Below, piece by piece: positions 9,641-21,041 of a stretch of DNA of 64,000 nucleotides. The stretch is from Eupeodes corollae (Eukaryota > Arthropoda > Insecta > Diptera > Syrphidae). A program made the translations under genes and the position numbers. The stretch lies in contig NC_079147.1 of NCBI RefSeq assembly GCF_945859685.1, positions 178,729,174 to 178,793,173 of the forward strand, given 5' to 3'. Every line of letters starts with the position of its first letter. The stretch's first letter is position 1. The notes under the pieces were generated by a model. That model was given only the letters and a program-made list of their open reading frames with translations. It searched no databases and had not been told where the DNA came from.

Positions 9641-11675
9641 ATGATAGATAGATAGATAGATATATTTATTTGTTTATAAGCTTAGCTTTTACAAATTGAT
9701 TGGCAATATGTAAATATTACATTATTTCATAAGGTAAGTGCAATATAATTTTAATTCATCTAACAGAACAATAAGGTAAGATATGAAGCAACAATTATAA
9801 AGAAAATAAAAAAATAATTACTTTTATTACTTAACCTGAAATCTGGATTTATCATTCGTTAAGGATTAAAGCTCTTAAGTTAGGCGAGTTTCTAACAAAT
9901 ATATATATATATTCAGTGCAACGTTTTGATCTTCAACTTTCATTTTACTATTCATGTCAGTTAAGTTCATAGGGGATATAGGAAGTGGTTTCTAACTGCA
10001 TTAAAAATTGGGCATCCTAAAAGGAAGTGTTCAATTGTATCATCTTCATATGTATTACACAATGTGCAAAAGTTCATTGAGTCAGTCTATCACCGTGTAA
10101 AACTATTCTGTGGGCATATCTGTTCGCGCTAAGACTTTATGCACGTATGGTTTGCAGAATGAATTCAGGTACGGAGCCGGTTTATATTCTGGTTCTTGTA
10201 TGTTCGCTAAATAAGGAGCATAATAGCAGCAAGAAGTTGAGTTAGATGCCTTCCTGAAATCTTCAATTATAATGCTTCTCTTTTTGTCTTCAAGTAATAA
10301 GTTTTGCTGTTCCTTTATATCCATAAAATTACTCATTAAGGCGGCCTTAAATTTGGTTGCCCAGTTTGGTCGTTGGGAGTTGTTATGGGTTCTCAAGATT
10401 TCGTTGTAACACTTTTTTATTAGGCGCTCATCAGAGGCATTCACAGTTTTTCCCAGAAAGCTCTTTTCGCTATCTCGTAATCTAATGGAAGTGTACCAGT
10501 TTCTAAGGGAACCACATTGCTTTGTGTGTTTTTAGCTAGACCAAGCAACTTCTTTAAAACTGAAGTTTGAATAACTTCAATTTTGTCTCCAGCTTCCAGA
10601 CCCCATATCTCCGCACAGTAGTAAAGTCGATTTAATTGTTGAATTATAAACTTTGATTCTTCCTTCCCAGTTTTCCATGTAAGGGCTCCTCATAGCTTTT
10701 TTTGGTTACTGCTGCTGCTGCTCTTGCCTTGGTTTTGAAGACATTCATGGTTTCATTCCAAGATCCAGTTTGACTCAAGGTTATTCTCAGATATTCAAAG
10801 CTATCTACAGCTTCAATTGAGTCTTCTTTATATGCAAATCTTTCCGGGCATGATTATATTTTTCTTTTTGCAAAGTTTACTATCTTCGATGATTTTTCCG
10901 TATTTAATGTCATATCTTTTGCTGTAAAATATTTTTCAAGAGATTTCAGAGTTTTTCTTAAATGAAGCTAAGATTGAGCGAAGACAGCATTATCGTCGGC
11001 ATATGCTATCAGGATAACATTTGTTGTTTCCGAAATGTCTATTCCTGTAAGGCACTCGACTCTTAAGAATTCTTCCAAATCATTTATATATAAGTTAAAT
11101 AGGAGAGCACTTGATGGATCACCCTGTAGAACACCCTTTGTAACATTCGCTTCTTCTGTTAGGCCACTTGTTGTCTTAATAGCAATTTTGGTTTTCACAT
11201 ATATGTTTTGAAATGCATGTATTATTTTCCCACTTGCTCCAATGGATCTAAGGTGGGTCCATAGCTTATCGTGATTCACACTATCGAATGCTCCTTCAAG
11301 GTCAACAAAGACTACAAAAAAACTTCCTTTCTTTTTTACAAGTGTAATATCTGTGATTGCACTTAGGATAAAGAGGTTATCAGCACAACTTCGTCCTTTT
11401 CTGAAACCGTTCTGGAATTCAGGAATTAGTTGCTCTTCTTCTGCCCACTCTTGAAGCCTGTTTTGATAGGACTTGGGTGTAAACTTTCATCAAAGCATTT
11501 TCGATCGCTATAGGTCGATAGTTCGTTGGTAGAGATTTATCACCTTCTTTAAATATCATTGTAATGTCTGCTCTAAAAATGCGTGACAGGTTTCCTCCTT
11601 CATTATCGAACAGGATTTGAAAGAAAGAAAGTAAATATTCACACCATAGGTTTGGTAGATGCCTAATGAATTATT
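9641..11675 (-). mobile_element. 5'-truncated LINE inserted in the Tc1 gene
   Basis: The element is read on the minus strand. Its 3' end abuts a GATA-type microsatellite at 9643-9662, which on the element's own strand is a TATC repeat tail. The corresponding position in the second copy of the block (about 62255-62485) lacks it, so it inserted in or was kept by only this copy. About 200 bases of the Tc1 gene present in copy 2 are missing here. Confidence 0.7.
9985..11560 (-). pseudogene. LINE reverse transcriptase remnant
   Basis: On the minus strand, in shifted frames: fingers with QNGFRKGRSCADNLF, the palm with VFVDLEGAFDSVNHDKLW, then KGVLQGDPSSALLFNLYINDL and the catalytic YADD (10968-11279); a long linker (10103-10444); and a C-terminal knuckle C-TLC-NTYEDDTIEHFLLGC near 9990-10090. 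The catalytic motif is intact but several frameshifts and stops break the gene. The endonuclease is absent. The clade is unclear. Confidence 0.7.
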
Positions 11676-11965
11676 TGGTGCACAACGATGGACTTTCCAA
11701 CAAGATTATTCACCAATATATACCGCACGAACAACAAAGGCCTAGATTTAGGGGCGGAATGCGAACCTATTATCATTGCCCCATATTCTCCTGACCTGAA
11801 CATCATGGAAAAAGTGTGGGAATGGCTTTCAAGAAAAGTCTACGAAGGAGAACGGCAATTCCAGAAAATCGAAGATTTTATTGAAGCCATAAAACGAGTC
11901 TGTTCCCAAATTTGGCTCAATTATTTGACATCACTCTATAAATCCATACTCCACAGCACACAGTA
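11676..11965 (+). pseudogene. Tc1-type transposase, C-terminal part (copy 1)
   Basis: Degenerate frames show the second and third catalytic regions of a Tc1/mariner DDE transposase: WTFQQD-(Y)SPIYTART, then PYSPDLNIMEKVWEWLSRK, which in Tc1 proteins is the SPDLNPIE block containing the catalytic glutamate, followed by VYEGERQFQKIEDFIEAIK. Stops and frameshifts break it. It aligns closely with 62490-62755. Confidence 0.65.
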
Positions 11966-12146
11966 CTAAAAATAATTTTAATACATTCAATAAACCAGTA
12001 CCTAAACCATAACTTAAAGGTAAATTTAGATCTTGTCCTTATCCATTTTCGTTTTTCCAAACCACCAAAGGGTTTGAGCAATGTCGGCAAATAAAAAACG
12101 AAAAAAGCTTGTCCTTATTCATGTGACACGAAATGTCTTTATGTCC

Positions 12147-13183
12147 GAAAAATTATTCTGATTATTATGTGAATGTTGTTTAATTTATCAAATTTTTGTT
12201 TTTTATTTTATTTTTTCATAATCATCGCCCAGAAACACCAACAAAGGCCATCAGTTTTGAATGTGAAATCTGAAGAGCTTTGCAAAATATTATAACGAAA
12301 GGTCAACGTTATAATATAAACTCCAACTGCTCCAAAAATATTGTCATTCATCAATTTAGATTTAATAAAAAAAAAAAGAAACTCGAACCAAAAAATCATA
12401 AAACAAACAAAAAACTCATTTGTCAAAACCGCACAACCGCACTTAATTACAGCCAATGAATTCAGAAAATTTATTAAATTTGAACCAGAGCACCAGAGAT
12501 GAGTGTATATTGAAATAAAGAGCAAACAAAACACAAAAAACCAAACCAAAATTTTTCAATTATTAAAACTTAAATTAGTTTTCTCTGCGTTGCGTTGCTC
12601 CCGAAATCACCAAGAACCAAAAAAAAAACAGAATTGAAATAAATGCAAAAAAATCTAATCCCTTGCACACATTGAATTGAAATGAGAATAAATAAAATAA
12701 CTTGTCCAACTCAATCACGCAATTTTTTGTATTTATTTTTGTGTTTTTGTTGGCTTTCCTTCCCCCGGCCCTTCTAGGACGGTCTTTATTCAACGAAAAA
12801 CGTACCAAATGAACAAATTCAATTCAAAAAATGTATATGTAGGAGAAAAACCCAAATTACAACCGCGAAAACCGCAATATTATTAGACAGAGAACATATC
12901 CATGATGGTGCGATGCGATGCGATTTGATGCAATGCGCTCCGCTCATCTATCTGCATGTAGAACACGCAAAAATGAAAGGATTTTCAAAATACGGGCCAA
13001 AAACATGAGAATGGATTTATTTCAATCATTGGTTGGTTGCATCTCCACCGACACCGCCCTCTAGCGACGCTCTATATAACCTCACGAACAAACAGAAACT
13101 GACAAAAATGCAACCGCAAAACCCTTTTTCCGGAATAAATGCGGGCGTTCGACTGTGTGTAGATATCCTTTACCAAGAATTGT
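12147..13183. repeat. Duplicated low-repeat segment, copy 1
   Basis: From about 12220 it matches 62990-64000 with only a handful of differences over about 1 kb, clearly better than the Tc1 part just upstream. Both copies carry GCGATGCGATGCGATTTGATGC and the stretch CTCTATATAACCTCACGAAC at 13069-13088, which resembles a TATA element. The open frames here (12208-12549, 12575-12808 minus; 13033-13242 plus) show no protein-like character and I do not call them. The match continues to the end of the window, so the full extent is unknown. Confidence 0.8.
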
Positions 13184-14154
13184 GCAATCATCCTGAAATA
13201 GTTTTTGTTTTTTTTTTCGTTTTTCGTTTTTTGGTATTTTAATTTTTATTTTTATTTTTATCTATCAATGTAGACTCCCTTTTGGTTTCAATATTCAATT
13301 CAAGTCCTAAATTCCAACATAGAGACGTGTATATTTTACATTTATACGTTCGTACCATAAGGACTATGAATAGCACTGGCACTGGCACTGGACTTCTGGG
13401 CTTTCAATTGGGAAACTAGCGAACTCTCAATGGGTGACCAATTGCAGATTATGATCTCTTCCTATCCCTTCCTGAAAACTGAATATGTCCCAGTCCCTGT
13501 TTTTCATTCATCCACACTTTGAATAGTGAAAAATCAAAAGATGGACTGGGAAATAGGGGGCAAATAGAGGGCGGAGGTGGGGGTAAACTGAATGATGGTG
13601 ATGATGTCCACGTTCACATGTTCTTTTCATATTTTTCCCAGATGTGTCCTCCATCCCTCCTAGCTCAAATAGAAAGGATAAAAACCTCATGAATAGAAAA
13701 CTAGTCTATATACATTCAAACCTATTACATCTATGTATGTATGTATATGTAGTATACGGTTGCTTCTTCCCGTTTCTATTGCGCTGCGTTACTCACCCCT
13801 TCCCCCACTCGGCGACTATCCTTCTGGTATATTTGATAATGTGATGAATATATACGGGCGGGAAAACATATCCTGAATGGAATTTTGAATGGCATAGGGA
13901 CACTGTGTGACAGCTAAATGCCAATAGAAATAAGGACTTTTGCTCTTTTATCTATTTTTTGTTTGTTACATTTGATAAAACTACTAAAAGGTTAGGTAAA
14001 GGAGTTGTAAAAAAAAACTTCAATCTGCTCTAAGAAATCATGCATTTTAAACGTTAAAGATGAATGCCACAAGGTTGTATCTTCAGTCCAATATTGGTAC
14101 AACAGAATTGAGAACATACATATAGAGCCTCACATACTTACATAGAGGCATTCG
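13184..14154. other. Repeat-poor non-coding DNA
   Basis: No gene is recognised. It contains a GGCACT tandem (about 13375-13390) and an ATGT microsatellite near 13733-13750. Confidence 0.5.
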
Positions 14155-14290
14155 ACTGCCTCTTGCAAGGAATTGAAAAATCCTCGAAAAGTAATTCTTG
14201 CCATGAAAAGTGTTTTCTCAAATTAGCCCTTCGAATTCGGCCTACAAACTCCATCCCTGACATGACTAATTCTCAACGGACTTATTTTAT
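14155..14290 (+). repeat. SINE fragment (body only)
   Basis: ACTGCCTCTTGCAAGGAATT, AGTAATTCTTGCCATGAAAA and TTCGGCCTAC match the body of the SINE at 24920-25233. The tRNA-like head and the ATTTG tail are missing. Confidence 0.65.
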
Positions 14291-14867
14291 ATAAAGGTTA
14301 AACAAGGGAATCTTAAGAAACATTCAATCTAAGACCTTATAAATCTTAAATCTCTCATGAAACCAATTGAAAAAATTGATAATGAAGTTGAACAATTAAT
14401 AGCTGATGTTCAACAGGCTGCAGAAGGTTTTTGAAAAAAAGGAGCTGGGAGGAAATGACAAGTAACAAGATTTCCAGTTGTTAAGACAGCCTTTTAACGT
14501 TGTTAAGACAGCCTTTAAAGGAATCCCAAAACACAAAATCCGCTAATAAAATCTCAAGAAATTAAATGGAACAATATCTGATATTTTTGCTGAACATCTC
14601 GCAAATGTTATTATACCATGCTCTGCAAATACAGAGACAGATGCCTTAAACGGTCCCTAGATGCTCAATATTATTGTGCAAAATATTGCAAAATATTAAT
14701 AACTAGTCACCCCAGACGATTCAATATTTAGTTGAAAGCTGATACTTGTGTAGTGTAGACAACACTCGCGTCAATTTCTACTTTCTTTATGGATGTTGCT
14801 TTGACACGTGAATATGGATCCTCAAAATTTCTAAGAAACTGCTTCGCGTCAAAATACCACAACGTTA

Positions 14868-16640
14868 GTTACACTATATCCTCTACAACTAGACTACTTT
14901 TTTCAAAATAAAATTTTTGTATACCCTTTTCTATAGTTGGTTGGGAAAGAATCAAATTTCTGTAATACTTGCTGTTTATCAGCTTCGGGATCTCTTTCCC
15001 TGTATTTGAAAGTAATTCTTCATATTGTTTAATTTTTACTTGCGACATTGGGTTCAAGGGTAAACTATTGGGCATTCCTAGCAGTACGGGTATAACGGTT
15101 GAATTGTTTAAGTGGACGAATGCAACTGGCTATTTCACTAGAGCATATCGATAAAACAATGACTGTCTTGGTAAGAGAACGATCTCCTATCATTCTTAGA
15201 GCTCCTTTTTCGATTATATCCAGAAGACTCAAGTACGTTATTGCCCAAATTTGGAAATTATATTCGAGTTTTGGAAGAATAAAAGCTTTGTAAATCATAG
15301 CCAGATCAGAAGGGGTAAAATACTTCTTGCATCGTCGGAGAAAACCTAAACACTTAGAAGCATTTTTTGCTATGTCAAATTAGTGATCCACAACAAGTGG
15401 TTTGTAATACATATACATAGGACTGATAGTTGTTCAATCCCTTCGATGCAAGTACCACTCATGGAAAGTGGAAAGGGGGAGTACTACGTTTTTGAGACAG
15501 TAGACAACATTGAGTTTTCGGAGCATCAGAGATTTCAAGATCAGAATTCAATGAGCGTATCATACGCTGCCGTTGGTAGTCCACATCCGAAGGACAAGGA
15601 TGGGAATCTAAAAACGAATATTGTCATCAGCGAAACCATTCGGAGAGATAGACGTTATAGACAACAGATCGTTTATAAAAGTAAGGAAGAGCGTCGGAGA
15701 CAGAACGGAGCCCTGGGCACACCAGCGTTTATTTTGGGAATATTAAATTTGAATTCGTCCAATACTAAGTGAATTGAACGGTCCGAAAGGCAATTTCTAA
15801 CCCAACGAAGAAGGGAGTCATCAATACCAAAAGCACGCATTTTCGAGAAGAGAGTTTTATGCCAAACCCTTTTAAATGCCTTAGAAATATCAAGTGCAAT
15901 CTTACTTTCTCCAAAACGATGTAAAGATTTGTTCCACTATTCGGTGAGATAAACCATGAGATCACCAGTGGATCTATTGCAACGAAAGCCATACTGTCGG
16001 TCATTTAAGAGCTTTCTTTCTTCAAGATATTTCTTAAGCTGAAAATTAATCAGCGTTTCCATGACCTTGGAAAGAAGAAACGAAAGTGCAATTGGACGAT
16101 AGTTAGAAGGGGAGCAGGATTCGCATTTTTTAGGGACAGGCTGGACAAATGCAGTTTTCCATCCACTCAGAAATAGACCAGTGGAAAAGCTTACGCAGTG
16201 AATTTGCCAGCGTTGAAAAATATCTCTTCAGAACAATAGCGGGGATACTATCCGGTCTAGCAGACTAATGAATGTCAAGACCATTGAGAACTCTAGCAAC
16301 TGTACGAGCGTCAAAGAAGATTTGTCCCATAGAAACGTTTACGCTTTCAAGTACAGGAGCAAAAATCGAATTAGCAGCAAATTGGCTTTATTCTTCGAGC
16401 TTAAAAAAGGAGTGTCATTGGAAATGAGCGTAGGAACTGACGATGACGTAGTGTTGCGCACATTTTTCCATATGTGCAATTGTTACCCACAGATTTTTTT
16501 TTTGACAGGAGGAAATCTTCAAGGCACTTCGCAGTATTCCGGCACCAAGTAGTGTGGGACTCTTAACCACTAAAACCACCTCTTCATCAGGACCAATCTT
16601 GAAGGATCGACTTCCGATTTTGCATTCTTAACTTTGTACA
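14868..16640 (-). pseudogene. LINE reverse transcriptase remnant (Jockey/R1-like)
   Basis: Minus-strand frames give, in order: RTVARVLNGLDIH (about 16260-16310), LNDRQYGFRCNRSTGDL (about 15960-16010), the palm region DISKAFKRVWHKTLFS, the C-terminal IYKAFILPKLEYNFQIWA (about 15240-15298) and RMIGDRSLT, and a tail to 14868. The order and spacing follow a LINE ORF2 from the linker to the C-terminus. At least three frameshifts; not functional. Confidence 0.65.
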
Positions 16641-16687
16641 ATCACTTTGGGGGAAGTTTAAACTTTTAATACTTTCCCATGTTTTTT

Positions 16688-17010
16688 TTAGACCATAAGC
16701 TCATGAGGCTTGGTTCTTCTTAATCTCCGAACATGGTTTCTTATATTCAAGACGGACTCCGTTTCAGAATTAATATGACTTTGCAGTCTCTGGTTGTGCG
16801 ATACAGCGTATTTTTTAACAACTTCTGTAACCATTTCTATTTGTAGGTCACGATGTAGATCGGTATTTCTTATGTACCGAGGTGCATTAACTATTCCACG
16901 AAGGACTTTGTTTTGGAATTTTTGGATGATTTCGGTATTTATTTTCTTTGTACAGCCCCATAATTGGATTTCATAGGTCCAAACCACAGATGATACAGTA
17001 TTTTATATTC
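16688..17010 (-). pseudogene. Jockey-clade LINE, C-terminal fragment
   Basis: The minus-strand frame reads TYEIQLWGCTKKINTEIIQ, FQNKVLRGIVNAPRYIRN and DLQIEMVTEVVKKYA, ending in RRLRRTKPHEL. This is the characteristic C-terminal region downstream of the reverse transcriptase in Jockey-clade elements. Only the end of the gene is present. Confidence 0.75.
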
Positions 17011-17071
17011 TGCAGTAAATATCAAAGGGGTTTTGATTTTCTTCAATAATATTGACAACCTTGCAATATTA

Positions 17072-17139
17072 TTCCTAGAAGCTCGATTATATTGTGCAAT
17101 ATAAAATATTGCACAATAATATTGAGCATCTAGGGACTG
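17072..17139. repeat. Imperfect palindrome at the insert edge
   Basis: A stem of about 30 bases starting TCCTAGAAGCTCGATTATAT is followed, after almost no loop, by its near reverse complement ending CTAGGGA. The outer arm is also the terminal repeat of the insert at 14655-17139. It could form a hairpin in single-stranded DNA or RNA. Confidence 0.7.
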
Positions 17140-17723
17140 CTTTACAGTTTGTTGATACGTTAAAAAATTACAGAAGGCAATGTTATACCAGGTAAGCTAC
17201 TAACAGAACTTACTTCTTATTGTCCAATATCACTTTTACTTATCATGGAAAAAGTTTTCGAAAAACTGCTATTAAAATGGCTCAGCCAAATATAAGATAA
17301 ACAAAAAAGATTGATTCCGAAATCCGAACCATCAGTTTGGATTTAGGAAAAAACATTCCACGACCAAGTATGTCGAATAACGAATATGGTGCGAAAGGCC
17401 CATTAGGAAAAAACAAAAGAATGCTCGGCTTCATTCTTAGATGTTGCTCAAACCTTTGACAAGATTTGGTAATTGAGACATAAGTACAAGTTGCATATTG
17501 ACTTTGCCAGAGAGTACTATTAAAATTACTGGAAAGGGATAATCCAGTATCAAAGCTATCATGGCCACCTTTGATGATACCAAAGGCTACACCGTTAAAA
17601 ACTCTAAAAATGGGGTAACGAACAAAATTTAACAAAATCGGAGCATAACCATTTTAAACTTGGAGTACAAAAGAATGTATGGAGATGAAGAAGAAGCAAG
17701 CCATGTGAGCTGATGTTCTAAAA

Positions 17724-17933
17724 NNNNNNNNNNNNNNNNNNNNNNNNNNNNNNNNNNNNNNNNNNNNNNNNNNNNNNNNNNNNNNNNNNNNNNNNNNNNN
17801 NNNNNNNNNNNNNNNNNNNNNNNNNNNNNNNNNNNNNNNNNNNNNNNNNNNNNNNNNNNNNNNNNNNNNNNNNNNNNNNNNNNNNNNNNNNNNNNNNNNN
17901 NNNNNNNNNNNNNNNNNNNNNNNAGCAGCATTT
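17724..17933. other. Assembly gap (Ns)
   Basis: A run of 210 undetermined bases lies inside a LINE. True gap length is unknown. Confidence 0.99.
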
Positions 17934-19769
17934 ATATGTCTGTGGAAATATAAATACTGATCTAACCAGATACCGAGGTACTTCACTACACTTTTGCTCG
18001 CCAATGGCTGCCCGTGAAGATCAACGATGACCATCTTGCGCCAATTCTTACACGTATCCCTCGTGGCCCTAGCCAACGGAGTCCGGAACAGAATCGTCTC
18101 TGACTTCTGGACATTTATTTTCAGTTTCCAGTCGTCGCAATATCGCTGAATCTTGTCGAAATCACGCTGCAAGAGAATTCTAATAACCTCAACCTTTTGG
18201 GGCCCGTTCTGTACGCAATTAAATCGTTGGCGTACGCAATTGCCTTTGTAAGACTACCTATCAGATCGCTGGTGTAAATGTTGAAGAGAATCGGCGAATT
18301 CACCGCTCCCTGTTGAAGACCATTTTTAATTGAGAATGTTGTGGTAGAAGTTACATTGCCACTTTTGACAACAAACTTTCTACCGTTAAGCATATCATAA
18401 AGTATATACAACAATGGCTTGCTAATGCCAAACCTGCTCAATTTTAGGTAAAGACCCTCTAACCATAACGGTGTCAAAGGCCTTTTCCAAATCAACCCGG
18501 ACAGCACCTGTGCATTGTTGTTTTGATTTATTCCATTGGATATCAGAAACGAGCTAGACGCAGCATGAATTGTGTCATGACCCCGCCTTGAACCCGAACT
18601 GTTTATCTGAAATTATTGTGTTGTCCGCAGCCCACTTAGTCAGCAGCCCCTATTAATGATCTTTTCGAAAACTTTGCTGATGCTCGGAAGAAGACTTATC
18701 GACCGAAGATTTGACGGATTGGAGTTGTCCTTCTCCCTTTTTCGGGAGAGGATGAACCACAGCGGTCTTCCAATGCACTGGATAATATGCATAATTCAGT
18801 GCATTGTTGAAGAGTGTGTGTAAATGTCAATTGCTTCCGTCGGTAAAATGTCTTAGTACAACGTTGGATATACCATCGACACCTGCTGACTTTTTGTTTT
18901 TTATTGAGTTGAAGATGAGCTGAAGCTCAACCTTCGTCACTAACAAGGGACTTGGTCCCATTTGCTCGGCGATTATGGCATTTGCCAAGGAATCGTCATT
19001 GAACCGCATGAAACCGTGGTTCTCAGATCGCCAATGTGTGATATCATTACGGAGGTAAAAGTGATTAAGTAGGGCTCTGTTTTCCAGGTCGTGGTTGGGG
19101 GCGAATGCTAACATTCACCTTGTACACTTGCTGAAAAGCAGCTCCCACCAGCCTCCACTTTTTCCTTCGGATCTTCAATTATATAAAAGTCATCGTCAAG
19201 GATGGCTTCTTCTGGATCTATTTGCGTTGTCATGAGTACGTCTCTGTTTTCTTCGGTTCTTTGGAGTTTCAGACAAGGAAGGTCATTGTCGTTCTTTTTT
19301 TCTGAATATCTTGTTGATTTTAGGGAACATACTAGGGTCGCTCGAATTAACTGACCGGATCTTGCGGTCCCAGTACTTGTTAATTGATAACCTGTAGTTC
19401 TCCTTAATCAACAGATTGACATTTTTTATTGACGACTTCAGTGTCCTAACCTCCAAGTCGTGTGGGTCTGTAAGTCGTCTGTACAAGTTTTTTGAGTCTT
19501 GTCAGTAAGCCACTCTTGTGCTTTCGCAGTGCGTCAATTGTCGCGTTTCTGTAAGCGTCCATTTGGTCCCGTTCTTTGTACTTTGGGATTGTCCGTTCCA
19601 TCGTTCGTTTTATTGTTTCGTCCATTTGTTGTAAATGTTGGTCAATTTCTGTATTTGTCAGGTTTCTGTTGTTTGGTGGGGCTATGTCACTCGAACGAAG
19701 TTCTCTCGCTAAGGCGTTGGTGAAACGAGGCCAACGCATCTTACTGTAATTGTAAGAGTGCGTTGCAAC

Positions 19770-21041
19770 CACGATTGCCAGATTGGTCTTTTACGACCAA
19801 ATTTGGTCATTATTTTAGTACTTGGTCGCATGGTCATTTTTTATTCCATTTGGTCCCTTTTTCAAGAAATGGTGGAAAAATAACTCGACTCTATTTCTTT
19901 CATATTCTGAAAAATAAAATGCATACCTAAAGTTCTTTTCATTGTGTTAACGTTGCATAGAATTATTTAATTGAACTCACCCCATAACAAACAAATGCAC
20001 GATCATGGAATGCACACACAATTCATTTCACAATTTATTGACAGATTGCTAAACATCTCCAAATCATCACATCTCAAGATCATAATTTTACAGATTAAAT
20101 GAACATGTTAGAATGTTAAATAAATATTGTTTTCAAAATTTAAGTTAGTTCGTTTATAACTTGATGTAACTTAGTCACAGCTCGGCTGCCGCTGCTGAGA
20201 CGAAAAATTCTTGAATTAACGTTGATAAAAAACGAAAGGCAGACTTAATTAGTATACCATTAAATATAATGCTGGTTTCAAGATGACAAAAATAACCAAA
20301 GCGTTGGTCTGCAAAAACATTTTTTTTAATTAATTTTATTTAGCGATATAGCTAAGACATAAGGTTACCATATTGCGATTTTTAAAAAAAAAAGAGGTTG
20401 GGGTGCGACCCACACTAATAACTTCCTATCCCGTCTACCGATTTGCCTTGCTTAAAAGGTTTGTAAGCTTTCGTGATTTTCTAAACAAGTTGTTAGTTTA
20501 ATTATTCTTAAAAAAAATATAAAAAATGACCAACGATATTTTAAGTATGATGAAATAGTTTGATTTCAAAATCTATTCTTGTTAACGAGATTTTTAGTTC
20601 AAAACCAATTTTTACTGAATTTTCGTAGCATTTGCGTACTATTTATGGTAGATTTTATTTTTTTTATGAAAAAACAGACTGTTAGATTTGTATGCAAAAT
20701 TTACGGAATGTCGGAAACAATATTTTTTTGTTGTGAGACAAGTTTTGTTTTTTTAAGGTTTTTAATTTTTGTAAAAAAAAAACGGGTTTCTTCCCGAACG
20801 TATGAACTTACGCACGCACGCACAGACATCTCTCTAAAAATCTTTTACTTTGACTCTAGGAACCCTGAAACGTCGAGAAATGTCAAAATGTTCAATTCAA
20901 CAAATCGGACCGGCTACAAGAACTTTCGATGGGAAAGTAAAAGCCATTGCAGACACAAATAATTTTGGTCCTTTTTTGGTACGATTGGTCATTTTTATTT
21001 TCAGCTTTGGTCGTGCAATTTTTTTTCAAGTGGCAACCGTG
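19770..21041. mobile_element. Non-autonomous hAT-like DNA transposon
   Basis: Termini are inverted: CACGATTGCCA on the left and TGGCAACCGTG on the right (one mismatch). An exact 8-bp duplication GTTGCAAC flanks it (19762-19769 and 21042-21049), as hAT elements make. TTGGTC motifs crowd both subterminal regions, at least four on the left and three on the right. No transposase frame is present. It interrupts a LINE endonuclease/RT gene and leaves the frame consistent on both sides, which fixes the ends. Confidence 0.75.
20440..20840 (+). repeat. Tandem-structured repeat, third copy, within the hAT-like element
   Basis: AGATTTTATTTTTTTTATGA, the ACTGTTAGATTT stretch and GTCGGAAACAATATTTTT resemble 28085-28160. 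It ends in ACGTATG and ACGCACGCACGCAC, like the CGTACG-rich ends of the copies at 21765 and 29440. Confidence 0.5.

Larger units (their letters stand above)
14655..17139. mobile_element. Insert bounded by short inverted repeats
   Basis: The left end reads GTCCCTAGATGCTCAATATT followed by ATTGTGCAA; the right end is its reverse complement, about 30 bases. The insert separates two pieces of one plus-strand LINE. No TSD is evident. Its contents are minus-strand LINE fragments, so the insert is composite. Confidence 0.5.
14340..17640 (+). pseudogene. Jockey-like LINE, split and decayed
   Basis: On the plus strand, the region before the reverse transcriptase appears at about 14350-14650 (FAEHLANVIIPCS at about 14588-14626), and the finger region at about 17150-17400 (FGFRKKHSTT near 17335). 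Between them lies a 2.5-kb insert (14655-17139) carrying minus-strand LINE debris. Many stops. The residues are those of Jockey-superfamily elements; I cannot place the family. Confidence 0.55.

Noticed and set aside
12208..12808. Minus-strand open frames of 113 and 77 codons
   Set aside because: Their composition reflects poly-A/T runs. They recur at 63176-63364 with a shifted end, and no motif is present.
15383..15772. 129-codon plus-strand open frame
   Set aside because: It overlaps a minus-strand LINE reverse transcriptase and is its shadow.
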